Source of the DNA: Takakia lepidozioides | Lineage: Eukaryota; Streptophyta; Takakiopsida; Takakiales; Takakiaceae | DNA length: 64,000 nt | Assembly (NCBI GenBank): GCA_030704615.1 | Contig: CM060734.1 | Location: 39,262,042 to 39,326,041, forward strand | Direction: 5' to 3' | Shown: one piece after another, positions 11,901-24,630 of the stretch | How the letters are laid out: each line of letters begins with the position of its first letter | Position numbering within the stretch: position 1 is the stretch's first letter | Notes under the pieces: generated by a model | Database searches by the model: none | What the model was told of the DNA's origin: nothing | Seen by the model: only the letters and a program-made list of their open reading frames with translations | Translations under genes and position numbers: made by a program

Positions 11901-12756
11901 CTTGTACATAGACAGCTTCAATGCCACCAGGGTTGCTCCACAGTCAGTCTCCTCCAGACTGTTGTCCAGAAACCAAATATTAAGTATAAACGTAATATAT
12001 TTAACGTATTACGTATTATGTATTCTAAATTCTAATACCACCCAGGCTCAAGTTGCACCTCGCAATTAGTTCCTTGCACGAGACACCAAATTCCAGAATC
12101 TGAAGATCACTTATGGAGTGACTACATGTGTCAAAACTACGCCACATTTATGTTCGAGTTGGCATGTCAAGCAAGGGCACCAAAGGAAAGTCTTAGGATC
12201 CTGCAATGAACAATGAACATAGTTGATGGTGCATGCAAGTGACAGATCTGCATATCAGATTATATCTGACAGCACCCAGAACAACACTGGGTGAGACCGA
12301 CATATGGAGGGCTACATCCGACGATCTAGCAGAGAAATACCGATGTCGGAGGAGCTACGAAGCTACATTTGGTCACATAAAAAAATACTACCACAACACC
12401 TCTCGAGTCCCTAGTTGTTCATTTCAATGACAATATTCATGAAACTTCTCCGACGTCTGGCATGTGGGACCTGAGTTGTCTACTTGTGCCAAATGATGCT
12501 GTCCAGATGTGCAAAATGCGCAAGGCGAGGGCAAACGTTTGGAGGAGCCTTCCATTATGGAGTCCATTATGATTGATTCAAGAATCGTCTGCCCCCAAAA
12601 TGGTATCCCTGGGTCCCACAGAACTGGCAACTCATCAACAACAGAGTGAACAGACTGTCGCTGAAGCTTTGTAAGTTAAAAGCTCTGTAAGCTCAGGTGC
12701 TTATTACCTAGCTCTGCCGAGAGGCTGAGCCTAAAGGGCAGCGATGATGAATCATT
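8908..12756. other. Intergenic, no gene recognised
   Basis: The segment contains distal PAL upstream DNA and low-complexity stretches. Short open frames, for example plus-strand 11827-12069, lack recognisable domains or good splice context. The only defined feature is the short repeat at 9566-9652. Confidence 0.35.
9566..9652. repeat. Short tandem repeat, about 30-bp unit
   Basis: The phrases ctgatagaca and ttaaggctgtaagcaagg recur here in two to three imperfect tandem copies. No coding potential was seen. Confidence 0.6.
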
Positions 12757-14280
12757 TATGCATTGATTTCAGGCGCCTTTATTGAGGCAGCACGCCGGCT
12801 ACCGGGCTGCTCCGGCGAGCCTGCTGCCGTCGCCGTCTGTAGGGCAACTACGTCGGCGAAAGGGAACACAGCATGTCTAAGTTAATTGAAATATATTCGC
12901 AGGACTATATTATGTTATGTTATCGCTACAGGAATATTTTACATCTTTTCATGCTCCTCTATGTGTAATATATTATATTAAACTTAAAAAACAATATATA
13001 TATTTTTGGAGGGGAAAAAATTAAAACCCCAGTTAATATATTTCCTTGACTTATATCTCATTATCATACATACATATATATATATATATATTAGAGAACA
13101 GGGGACAGTGGCCTTGGAAACATTTATTAATAATGTGAGGAAAAAATAACCTTACAAGAAGGCAGATGATTGAGGTTCCACTCTGAGCCAAATACATATA
13201 AATGCTAATGTGTATAATTTATCTCTCATATATGAATGATAATACCAAGCAAATCTTTGAAAAAAAAACCAATACCAATACTGAAAAAGAAAAAAAACTT
13301 ATTTGCATATCTGATATTATTTCATGGACAAATTGAAGAATCTCTGCAAAGTCAAATCTCTATCAGTTTTTTTTTTCATTTTAGAGCTTATTTAAGATTA
13401 ATTGAATACGTGGATGTCTACTGTTAGTAATGATATATCATTTCATATGAATGATATATATATACTGCATATATCTTATATTACATAATAGACAGAACAA
13501 ATAATCTTATACTTTTTCTATTCTAGCTTTGTATGTTGTGATAAGTTTTCTCTTCACTCTGTATGCATACATATGCTATTAAAATATTTCAATCAAAGCT
13601 AATATACTATATAATGGGAGACATCTACCTATTCAATTAATCTTAAACAAGTATCCAAATTCAAATGTATTGAGATATGACTTAAAGAGATTATTTTATG
13701 TTAAAAAGAAGTATAAGTTGTAAAAATAATTATATATATATGAGAGACATGATCCACCTGTTCAATTAAATATTAAATAAAATTTTAAAATCCGAAAAGT
13801 TTAGATGTATGACCTAGATAGATTATTTTACTTGTTAGGAAGTAATATAAGTTATTTAAAAATATATTTTCATTCACCTATTCAAATAATTAAACAACTT
13901 CTAGTACTCAAAAAGTATTAGAGAGATGACAGTCAAAATTACCTATGAAGTAGTATAAGTTATATAAATATATCAGCATACAAATAGTTTAATCTAGAAT
14001 ATTAATATAGAGTATAAGAGATGTAAAATATTCATCATCTAGCGATAATATAATATCGTCCCTTTAAAAAAAACAAAAACAAAATCGTCCTGTGTATATA
14101 TTTCAATTAACTTAGGGCTGTGGAGCTGGTAACGCATCCCTCCATTGCCGAGCCTCAAACCCTTTGGCCGACGGCGACGGGCGACGGCAGCAGGCGGGTT
14201 CGCCGGAGCAGCCCAGCCGCTGCCGGTATTCGGCGTGCTGCGTCAGCAAGGCAGGTGTAATGAATGCTAATGAGTGCTGG
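12757..14280. repeat. Large imperfect inverted repeat (foldback-like element)
   Basis: Sequence from about 12757 to 12960 matches the reverse complement of about 13990-14280, with small indels. Shared blocks are GCAGCACGCCG, GCTGCTCCGGCGA, TGCTGCCGTCGCC, the perfect 20-mer CTAAGTTAATTGAAATATAT (12878-12897, reverse complement at 14095-14114) and AATATTTTACATCT. The outer arms are GC-rich and the loop of about 1 kb is strongly AT-rich. The arrangement fits a foldback or MITE-like element, or two inverted copies of one fragment. No protein gene and no clear target duplication were identified. Confidence 0.7.
13614..13975. repeat. AT-rich degenerate tandem repeat, three units of about 110-135 bp
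   Basis: Three successive units share the order acctattcaa-ttaa, ...gagatgac..., agattatttta, aagtataagtta. They lie in the loop of the inverted repeat, near its right arm. Confidence 0.55.
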
Positions 14281-17200
14281 TTAGCAGAGAGCAGTGTTTG
14301 GCAAGCATCGACGTGGTGCGAGCAGAGCCACGGGCCCCATCGTCCATTCCACCGCCCCACGTTTCTCGCATTTTTGTGCCCACGTGTTCCCTTCTCTTTA
14401 TGATCGAGATCCCCTACAAATATATCGCACCCTCAATTCACATCTAAGTATCTCCCTATTTTTGTTTCGACGTGGAGCATCGTTTTTTTTTTTCATTTAA
14501 GAACTTGAGCCACGTTGGTTCCGTCTGGCCTATGACGAAGATCAATTGGCGATTCTGTGGTTGTGATTTGGAACAGGTGGCTACTGTCAAGAATGTTTGA
14601 TGAGTTTTATGCGAACTCAACTCATGTAGTGTTCGGTTTGTGGGAGCGACAAGGGAGGTAATTATTTCTAAGTAACAACGACACTGCATCTTGCAAAGCC
14701 TAGCACAACTATGTCACACGGATACAATCCATTGACAAATATGATCAGCAACTCTGCTAAAATCCTCATGTGCCAGTGCAAGAGACAAGTATGCTTAAAT
14801 GGAGGTGCATGACACGGATACTAGGCGTGTAAGCGAAACCTAAATGAGAGTTCTCTCCATAGCTCGACCCCTTGGCGAAAGCGGGAAGAGTTTGAACCTT
14901 GCGCTGGCTGGGTGGTAGGGTTTCTAGAAATCGATAGGCAAGATCGTCTCGATCTAACCAACCCAAATGGCATGTGGCTCTTTTCCTATGCAACAGTTGT
15001 ACAAGCGGCGTCCTCATTGCAGCGATATGATGGCATTAGGGAGGGCACTAATGCGAAACAATGCCATATTTTAACCCAGAATTCCTTTGTAAATTTCGTG
15101 AGGCCAATTTCTGGATCGAAAAGTGGCAAAATTTTGCGCATAAAAAAACGCTGGCGTAGGGAGAGTCCCACTCGCCCCAGTAACCCGCAAATTATGTTGT
15201 ATTCATAGACTTAAAATCCGGGATGGCCATGAAGAACTGAACTATCGACACTGGCAGCATCAACTAACTTTCTTCATCGATTTTTCTCGTTGCTTCAAAA
15301 AAACTTTAATCTTCCGGAGGGTAGAGTTGATCATTAAATGTTTTTCCCTCTGCGCGCGCAGAGGAATGGGAGGGGGAAAATTTCAGATTCCCTGCTGATC
15401 TTCAGATACGCCATTTGTAGCTCTACCACATGTACGTGTTGTGGAGGATCACCTGACTGACGCAGGGATGTTGCCCAGGGGAGGAATCTGCTGGTATGTC
15501 TGTGGGAATCTGTGATGCCAACGCAGAATGTCTGCTTTCAATGTCTACATACACAAAAACAGCTAAGGACCACACGTTTGATTGCATGTGGAATCAACAT
15601 AACCATGAAAGTCTAGTACCAGATCAGCTTGCCAAAGCCAACAAGCGTCACTTTGATTCAATTCTAAAGGTAATCAGAGGACTCAGGAGAGCCATCAACT
15701 GACTCTTGGTGGACCCGTGGCTCCAATTATCGCTTTAAATCCGGGGCCGACGAGTTTTGAAGCGGTTTTGGAGCTAGTAAGTTGGTTGCGGATCACATTC
15801 AAACTCTTGCCATAAAAATCTACATTTAACTATGAGTAAGAAAACCCTTGGTCGATCATGTGATTACCAACTCATACAGGCAGAAAACATGGAAAGCCAA
15901 TCCCTTTTCTTGCACATCTGATGCATGATGATCCCTACATGTTTTCGTTTCGATTTGATCTACTCATGGAAACAACACCTTGCAAGAATGGTGGATTGTT
16001 GGACACGTGAATACTTCCAAATTTTATGGATCCACCCACTTCGTATGCGACAAGGAGGTGGGTAGGGACGTAGGGACAACCCTGATGAATGTCCGGAACC
16101 CACGCACAAGGTAAGTCGACCAAACTTGTACAAACGGTGCAGCACCGCCTTTGAACAATTTTTCCTTGTTTTTCTTAGATGGATTTTTTTCAGATCGTAC
16201 ACGGATCCATTTGCAGCTCTAATTGTTCACAAGTCTTGCTCCTCACGTGGCTCTCATGGTCTGCATGCATCAAGCTGCCTCATCACTCACGTGCTTCTCG
16301 CGAGTACGCGGCCTACAACCAACAACCTCGGCCCTGCCTGAAAAGATTTCATTGAAAAACCGAATCCAGTTCGTCAGAACCTTACAAAATGAACCCCAAC
16401 TATGAAGCTAAGGTTTGGGAAGAAGTGTAGTTCCAATTACATTACATAGGTTATAAAGAAGACGTCACATAAGAAGATCGAAAAGAGGTCAAGGCTGAGT
16501 GAAATGTGAAGTTTTTAACCTCAATCTTAATTCTGCATCTCTGTCGCTCTCCCCCTTCAGTAACACAGCTTTTGCCAAAGGAGACAAGCTCCTGCTCGAT
16601 CGATGATTCTTTTGTTGTATGTAGGTTTTACTCACCTGTTTGTACGGAGCCACCAGCAGCAGCCAGCTCTGTCACACTGGTGATTGTGCTGTCGAATGCC
16701 ATTCTCAAAGGAACTTCTCGTAGTACCCATTTGGAGCACCTCGTGCACAGGTCTGATGAGAGAGGTGTCAGACACATACGGATTCATAAGCGTCCTTGGT
16801 GGGCGCACCGCCTCTGCCACGGTCTCTATACGAATGGTGACGATGGTAGAAAATTTTGACCTTGTGCCGATCTTGTTTGTCCCTACATTGTTGTATTCCC
16901 CCAACTTCCCCCTCTCCATCTGCTTTTGCTGGAACTTATACAGCGCAGTAATTCCTGTTTCGACAACACACCTTTCATTCAAGTGACAGTTGGGTCTTCA
17001 AAGAGGGCTGCAGGGTTGTTTTATTCCATTCTTAGAAGCTTCACAGTAGCTCTTCATCTCTCTTCCAATACTGAGAAATGTGCAACATCGAGGAATATCA
17101 ACGAACTGTAACTTCTAAGAGAGATGAAATGGCCAATTTCAATAGATGAAAGACCACCAGCAATTTTGGGTAATAATTCCAGGGCCCTTTCCACTGTTCG

Positions 17201-20200
17201 GGAAAAAAATGGATGGTCAATTTGAATGCATGAAATGGCCAATTCAAGTTTCTCAAAGAGGAATCTTTTAGTGCATTTTCTACATTGAGAGTTTCACTTT
17301 ATTACCAGGACCCGGGTTCATAAGTTCATAGTTCATACCCAGTGGTATACCAGTTTCTTTCTTTTTTCCTTTCTGGGTTTTGTTTTTAAAGGAAAGCGAG
17401 GGGTGCCCAATTGCAAGGTTTACTGAACAGCCAGTCCTTCCTGCACAGCACCAGTGTGATGTTAGTACCATAGAACTTGTCCTCTTTTGTATTTGCAAGG
17501 CACATGAGTGTGGCCATGGCTTGCCACCATTACAAGCAGCAATGTAAAGCTGAAAAGTTGATGGTGAGCATCCACACCTTCTATCATCCTTTTATAGAGG
17601 AATACCATAAGGGTATGGTGGCTGGTATGAAGGACCTAGATCAGCAGGCTAAACCTGGTTTCATTTTATTCTTCTTTTGTTTAGTTTGTTTTTGGAAAAC
17701 ACCAGTTTCCTAGCATAGTAAGGGAATTGTTTGGGAAAGCAGGCTAATCCTCAACCGATGCATGCCACAGGGGGGTGTCCAGAGATGATTTTAGCTCTTT
17801 GACATTGTATTCTTTCACAGCTATGGGTGGCGGCCTTTGGAGTGACCATCACTTTCTTTCTTTCTTTCTCATGGAACAATACTCTGACAATTCTCGGTTG
17901 TTGGACACAGAATTTTGAGAGTGATCCGTGCATCTCGTTTGATGCATTGTAAGAGAAGAGGACAAGTTTGATGAGCGTCATGACACTTCACATGAGTACA
18001 CTTAGCTATGCACAAGTAGCAAAGGTGCAGCACCTCTGGCATCACTTTCTACTCTTTTGTCTTTTATTCAGATGTACGCGGATCCATCAAGCTGCCTCAG
18101 GGTTCTCATGATGCCCAGTACAACCGATACAACTGCTCAGCATGAAAAGATGATATCTGGCCAACCGTGGGATGAATATGGAGCCGCTGGGATCCGTCGG
18201 ACAGCAAACTGACTTTTGAGTCAGAATCCTGTGCGGACATGCAAACTGCAGAGGCCTCCATGCGAAACGGAAGGTGTGCACAGATGGGCACAAGATCAAA
18301 GTTTTACCACAGTCACTAATAGGGGAAGATTGTTTTTTCGTTTACAGAGATACTCTAAGAAGGCACTGTGGCCACCAGAACAGCAGAGCTAATATGGTGT
18401 TTCTCTTCAGACAGGTGAGTCATGCCTTAGAAACAACCATCTCGACAGAAGCTTCGCCCCCCTTGAGAGCATGCTGAATGGGCATTGGATTGGAAGAACA
18501 CATTTGTTGACAAATTGCTGCATTGTCTTACCCTTGTGACTATAGGTCACTTCATAACGCCTTCCTAGAATTCAATTCAAGTGACTTTTTTCATCTCTCT
18601 TTTGATGTTTTCAGGGGCACAGAACAGATATTATTTTTGAAAGGGTGATAATGAAGGTCTGATTGATGTTTTGCAGTCACACCCATGGGGGACCTTGTCT
18701 CCAGCAGTGTTTTGAAGGCTCCCTTGTAGAGACCTCACCCAGGCAGAAGACAAGGCTTGTTAGTTAGAAGTGTTATCTGGAGTTTATTTAAACCCACATT
18801 TTGCACGTGAAAAGACGAGCCACTAGTACCACCCTCCACAACCGAAGGCTGGGCTCCTTGGGGCAGTACAAAAATCAGGAATGGCATCGTAATGAACTCT
18901 TCAGTATGGGGAGGAGTGAGTCCTCCTTTGACGACCTGAAGAGAGTGAGATCGATGATTTCAAAGCCAATGCTGCTGTAGATAGAGACCATGGAGTGCTT
19001 TCAACAACCGAGCGGGTTGCGTATCCAGGGCCATACCTGTGTGGGAACTGTAGTGTGTGTACACATACATGCTGGAGCAGGTTGCTTGAGGGAGTGGTCA
19101 GGCTTTTAGAAAGGAGGGGAGAGGTGCCTGGGGGAGGGGAGGAAAGCCACATGGGGACAACTACCATTGCGATATATCTAAGCTTGCTTATAGTGTCTAG
19201 ATGTGTGGGACTGAAAGATAGGCAAAGCCACCCCTCTGAATTTCACCTGTCCAATATTCAATCAACAGCTTTTGCCACATATATTTTTCTCACACAATTT
19301 CCATTCATTCCTCCACAGGCACCTATGCAAACCAGAAACAAAATTCCCATGTCCTTTTCCAGGACAGAAGGCTCTATTTGTATAATGGATACCAAGGTTG
19401 CTTTTTGGGCTTGTCCCAAGGCATATTTGAAAGGCAAAAAAGAGACGGATATTTGGCTCGAATCCATTTTGGATAATATGGGCATGCACTTGCTTTTCCC
19501 GTTTCTAGGTCTTTACTCTTGATACACCCTTGTAAAATGCACAAGTACTCTTGGAGTCTGCCAACATGAATTGCTGGTTCAAAACGTGCAGTGCCTGTTT
19601 GACTTGTTCTGCCTTACGCAGTGTACCCACAGCCAGAGCAGCGCCAAAAAAGTTCTGATGTAGCAGGAATTGCTGCTTTTCGCAACCGCCTGTCCGAAAC
19701 GACTGAACCTACGACTCAAGGTTGTGAACGACGACTTGCTAGTCGTCGCAGGCAAATTTATGCCACGCTAGCATTGCGGATGAAGTGTTGAAATCGCGGA
19801 AACCACTGCGGGTTTCACGCCGATTTTCAAAAAATAAGAAAAAATATATTTTGTATAACGACTGCGGGTTGGATCCCTCGGGGACATTTTTATTAATTGT
19901 AACCTATATGGTACTATTTTGTAATTACAATGACATGCATCGAATTTCTATATAGTGAACGAAACTCATTTATTCCCTGATCGTGTTAAAGATATGACCA
20001 GGGAGCGAAATTTGAGGGCCGGCCGACGCGACGTAACTCCGCATTGCGCGGTGTGAGGGTCTCATGGACTTAGCTTTTTTTGCGAGGGTCTTAGAGACTT
20101 AGCTTTTTCTGGAAGCTTCACGCTTCCTCTGCCCAGTCTTGCAGGTCTTTGTTTCTGTTCTCCTCGTCATGCGCGTTTTTTCTTCCTGTTTGTTGTTGCT

Positions 20201-21892
20201 GTGGGGTTCAATCCGCGCTTCTTAGGTTTAGTTCTTGTCCCGTCTTGTTGTTTTCGGGTTCCTGGGCATCCGTGAAGTTGCGTCTTGTTTTCTTCTCGTT
20301 TTAGTGTGATCTTCCCCCCTTTCTTTCCTTTCCTCCCTTGGCTCCTGTTAGTACCATGATTTGATTCTCATGAGTCCCTCTCGTGATCCTACTTCAAAAA
20401 CATTTGTCGTCGAGGAGGTGCCAGATTCAAACAACTACGCCTGATTCGACCCGGCCATCCTCCATGACTCAAAATCTTTACTTACAATCAACTGGCATAT
20501 TGTATCTCCTAGCTCATTGATAAGTCAAGAAAATATCTCTCAAAGAAGACAGGCTTGGGGCGACGTACATGAAGAGGTTAAAGATGCTAGAGTCTTATGG
20601 TTAGAGAATAAGTGGTATGAATGCTAAATGTTTGGGTTGGAACGTTGGAACCCATGAATATAATCAAGACAATACCAGATGTACTCACGGATTGGAGCTT
20701 CACTAATTGTAATTGTAAGAAGTTCACACTTCTTTTCATTTTTCATTTTAATTTCATATGACATGGTTGTATGAAAGGTCAAAAATTTGTCAACCTGTCA
20801 GGTGAACTTAGGCATTCTCTCAAAGTTGTCTGTCACAGTAGAAGTCAAAAACAAATTAACCTGTACAAAAAAGGTAGGGCTTCCTGTCAAAGAACAACAC
20901 TGATACTGCACTGTAGTGCCTCAGAAGAGACTTTAGGTAAAGAATTAAACCTGCCAACGAATTAAAAATGGAAGATTTCCACATGTTAGTATCACAAATT
21001 GGGCAACTGATGATGACAGCAACTCAATCTGAAAGAAACATACAGGAGTTTCATATTTTTAAGTTGTATATATAAGATGTAGCTGCACAGAGGCCATATA
21101 GTTTCTCAATTGATGCTTGGCGTACCTCAGCCAACATGCAATGTTCAACAGATTTTCAACTATCAAGGAGGGCAGCTAACTCATACAAAGTGTTTGACCA
21201 GCTCTCAATCCATTTACCCTGGGGCACCACACTCAACTCTCTCATCCAAGGAATGCCCTCAACCACTACCACCAACGACAAGGAACAACCTTGGGCAACA
21301 GGTCTAGTCTGGGGTCCTATTAACAAGAAAGAATAACCTACGGATACAACAGAAGAAGCTGCACTTTCATGGTTCCACGTGCGAGACACTTGTGTACAGA
21401 ACAATTGCCTGCAACTGGTGATGCATCCAGTTGACAGAGTATCAATTGATATCATACCAAATCAGTCCCAACGTGCCTCCCTGAAACCTCTTCCTTGTCC
21501 TAAACGAAGATCTATATAGCGTCACCTTACATTAAAACCTGGTGTTCCACTGTGAAGCATGTGAGACATATTCCTGCCAGAGCCGATCACTGTTGATTGT
21601 TGGGCTTCCTTGCAAAACAGTTTAGACAATTTAAACCTTTAGCAACTAAAGTCGTCTGACTCCTACTGAGAAAATCTATCACAATTTGTCCATATTAAAC
21701 TCTCTCTTTGTCTCTCACTGCCCCTGCTGAAATAAGGCGTGACTTACAGTGCAATCACAATTCACTTCTGTTCTGGATTGAGGTCTTGAACAATCTAGTA
21801 TTTCCGCTACACAATTTCCCTTAAACCAACTCTAGTTGCGTTTGTGGCCTGCATTTCCAGGGCCTTCTTAGCTACAACGAGCACATCCCTAT
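14281..21892. other. Intergenic block, no gene recognised
   Basis: No convincing gene was found. Open frames at 16632-16982 (both strands) and plus-strand 18995-19522 (175 codons) have no domain I recognise and no supporting splice structure. An 18-bp perfect palindrome, CCTCTGCGCGCGCAGAGG, lies at 15347-15364. A short imperfect duplication, gagggtct-...-gacttagctttttt, lies at about 20055-20117. Confidence 0.35.
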
Positions 21893-21897
21893 CCTCA

Positions 21898-22574
21898 TGT
21901 TATGGCACTCTGCTTAACTAGAATGGGTTTATGAGTGGAAAAGGCCACGGGGTTGGTTGATTGACAGGCGGGAGAAGCTGGCTCAGATGCCATGTGATGG
22001 CTAGGGGCTGGCAACCGACAGGTTCAAGTGTTGGTTACCCGTCGAAGAGGTCACCTGTCTAAGAAAGAACGAAGATGATGATCAACCAAACATGAAGGAC
22101 ATAGGGATCTGAGGGGCTCTGCAGGAAGGATGAATGAGTACTGATATGTGTAGGGATAATGAATGCACGGTGCGGTGGTTGGGAGGTCCGGGTGTGGCAC
22201 CCCGGAACTGTGCATAGCTTCTATAAATAGAGTTCCGCATGTTGTTTGAACTAGTTGGCAGAAAGATATCTTTGGTTATTGTCAGAAACCAGAAGTGGTG
22301 ATACCATCTATTTGTACATAGAATTGTAAAGGTGTGAATAGACTTCTACTGATCCCTGTCACAGTTTTGAGAAAGGGATAGAGTTGCTTTAAGGTTTGTG
22401 AATAATCTTCCGTGAAGATAAGGGCTAAACGATCGCTGAACTGGAACTGAACTCTGTCACGATCTGAAATTAGACTCTTTTCATGTGAATAAGGTTTCAT
22501 TGAGAGCAAAGTGGTGAAGGTACTGGTTGGAACTGATTCCTGTGACAGTCTGAAAGGAAGACAAAGTTGTTTTA
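21898..22574 (+). repeat. 5' LTR of the Ty3/gypsy element
   Basis: It begins TGTTATGGCACTCTGC and ends GTTGTTTTA. A TATA box, TATAAATAG, is at 22222-22230. The 3' LTR equivalent at 27512-27520 is TGTAAATAG, so the promoter is intact only in the 5' copy. Bases 22382-22447 are in opposite orientation to the matching block of the 3' LTR. Confidence 0.92.
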
Positions 22575-22576
22575 AA

Positions 22577-22588
22577 TGGTAGCAGAGC
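22577..22588 (+). other. Primer-binding site (initiator tRNA-Met type)
   Basis: TGGTAGCAGAGC lies 2 nt after the 5' LTR and differs by one base from the common plant initiator tRNA-Met site, TGGTATCAGAGC. Confidence 0.8.
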
Positions 22589-22742
22589 CGGGTTGGGTTG
22601 AGAGATAGGGGCAGGAACGAGTTCAATTACGACTCATGAACCGCCTATCGTTAGGGTCAGAGAGCATCGTACAATAAAGCTCTTACGGAAGTTCTACGAT
22701 GGAGCGTTCGGATGCTGGAAATTCTCAACGTAAAGAAATCAG

Positions 22743-23711
22743 TTGAATCGACCCTTCTCAAATGCACAGATGGAGGCTTTAGGCGCTCTGATTCGTTCTG
22801 AGGTTCAAAAGTTAGCACCAGTAAAAGAGCAATCTACTACAAAGAGGACTAGAGGAACCTTGTTTGATGAATCACAAGCCGAATCCCAATCTAATGCAAG
22901 CTCCATGGAATTTAAGACAAGAAGGAGCAAGGATGTGACTCGTGAGTTCGTGGGTAAGACTTCTGTCAAGCTAGAAGAGATCCTGTCGTTCTTAGAAACA
23001 CTTGAGGAATTTTTTGAGGACGATTACCCTAAAGAAACAAAAATTAGAATGGCAACCCTACAACTTCGAGATGCAGCAAAATTGTGGTGGTCTCGTCAGA
23101 AAAAAGAACACTGTGAACATGGCAAACACCCAATCAACACTTGGGAGAAGTTTCGATCAGTGTTTCTGGCCCACTATCTCCCTGGAGATTACGCTCATAA
23201 GATGAAGGTTGAACTCTTCACCCTGAAACAGGAAAGTTCTAATGTGGTTGAGTTCAAGACCAAATTCGAAATGCATGCCAACTATTTTCCAACTCTCAGT
23301 GAGGATGACAGGGTGGATTTTTTTGTGGATGGCCTGAATGACTCTTTGAAATATAAGGTCAAAGCCCACAATCCCTGCACAAAAGTTGAGGCTTATAGAT
23401 TAGCTTGCAATTTTGAATGTGAAGCTAAGGCACACTGAGTGGCATACTCGGCTCGTGCAAGGGAGAATAAGAAGAGGATGCCATTCTCTCCCAAGATCAC
23501 CCCAACAAGAAAGGGAAATTGGAAGAGGTTTAAACCCTACAAGAAGAACGAAAATCAGGGAAGCCGGAGAACAATTGTTGGTAATCCACCGCGTCTAAGT
23601 CCCAGGGAACAAGAAGAACATCTCAGGAAGGGGCTTTGCTTCAATTGTCATAAGCCCGGCCATCGATCAGCAAATTGTCCTGAACGCCAATTCCGACTGC
23701 AGCTTTGGTAG
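22743..23711 (+). pseudogene. Gypsy gag region, interrupted by a stop
   Basis: A 231-codon frame (22743-23438) has the retrotransposon gag fold region, with a WWSRQKKEH segment followed by WEKFRSVFLAHYLPGDY. A TGA ends it, and the same frame continues from 23439 to a CCHC zinc knuckle, CFNCHKPGHRSANC (about 23637-23678). Gag packages the element RNA, and the knuckle binds nucleic acid. The stop separates knuckle from capsid-like part in this copy. Confidence 0.85.
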
Positions 23712-24630
23712 TGGAAGAAACAGTAGAGCCTGTAACTATTACAGACCTCGGAAATTGTTCAGGATCTGCCACTGGAAAGGGTCCCAACATGAGGGTGTTA
23801 GCTGTAGTTGTCGATGGTGGAGTGGCCTACAACCCCAATGTTATTCGAGTTCAGGGACAGGTGGCGGGGAAACCAACAATGTTGTTGATTGACATTGGCA
23901 GCACCCACAATATGCTATCAAAGTCATTTGCAGACAAGTTGGGATTATCTCAGGAGGAGGTGCAGACATCTCAGATTATGCTACCAAATGGCGGGGTGGA
24001 GACCACACAACAACATCTTTCAGCTGTGCCAGTTGTCGTGCAAGGGTGCACACGGATGCAAATTTTGAAGTCTGGAACGACGCTTGCTACGACTGCATTC
24101 TGGGGATGCAATGGCTCGACACTGTGGATGCGGTGGTGGCTTGCAAGCGTGGGTTGGTGAGCGGTGCCTTACCCTCTGGCAAAACCTTTGAATTAAAAGG
24201 TACTCGAGCTCTCCCCAATGATACCCCGATGTCTGCTATTCAGATGAAAAGGTGTGCGCGTAAGGGAAATGGTCAGATTTTTGCCCTGAATGTGCATGAA
24301 AGTCTGTCTAGATCAGGTACTGAAAATACAGGAGTACATGTCAGAACAGAAGCAGTTCTGAATGATTATCGGGATATGTTTCCCGAGGAAATCCCTGGAA
24401 TGCCTCCTATACGTGATATTGATCATGCCATCGAGTTGGTGGCTGATTCAGTACCATTTGCGCGAGCACCCTATTGGCACTCAATTGTAGAAACTGAAGA
24501 ACTTGAAAAACAATTGAGCGACTTGCTTGAGAAAGGGTATATTCGGGCTAGCAAGTCCCCTTGGGGCGCTCGAGTCATGTTCAGAAAGAAAAAGGATGGT
24601 GGGTTAAGACTGTGTGTGGATTATAGATAG
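23705..24630 (+). pseudogene. Gypsy protease and start of reverse transcriptase, frameshifted
   Basis: The first frame (23705-24160) has an aspartic-protease motif, LLIDIGSTHNML, where the family normally has Asp-Ser/Thr-Gly; the Ile replaces the Ser/Thr. A frameshift near 24046-24100 moves the frame to 24046-24630. That frame shows the linker and the first RT segment (LLEKGYIRASKSPWGA, GGLRLCVDYR) and ends at TAG. Confidence 0.82.

Noticed and set aside
12900-14100. Organelle DNA insertion, suspected from the AT-rich composition
   Set aside because: No plastid or mitochondrial gene was recognised, and the block is framed by an inverted repeat and contains degenerate tandem units.
15347-15364. 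18-bp perfect palindrome CCTCTGCGCGCGCAGAGG as a regulatory site
   Set aside because: No gene lies nearby and there is no second copy. It is recorded in the intergenic entry only.
18995-19522. 175-codon plus-strand open frame as a gene
   Set aside because: Composition is mixed, there is no domain or splice context, and overlapping open frames run on the other strand.
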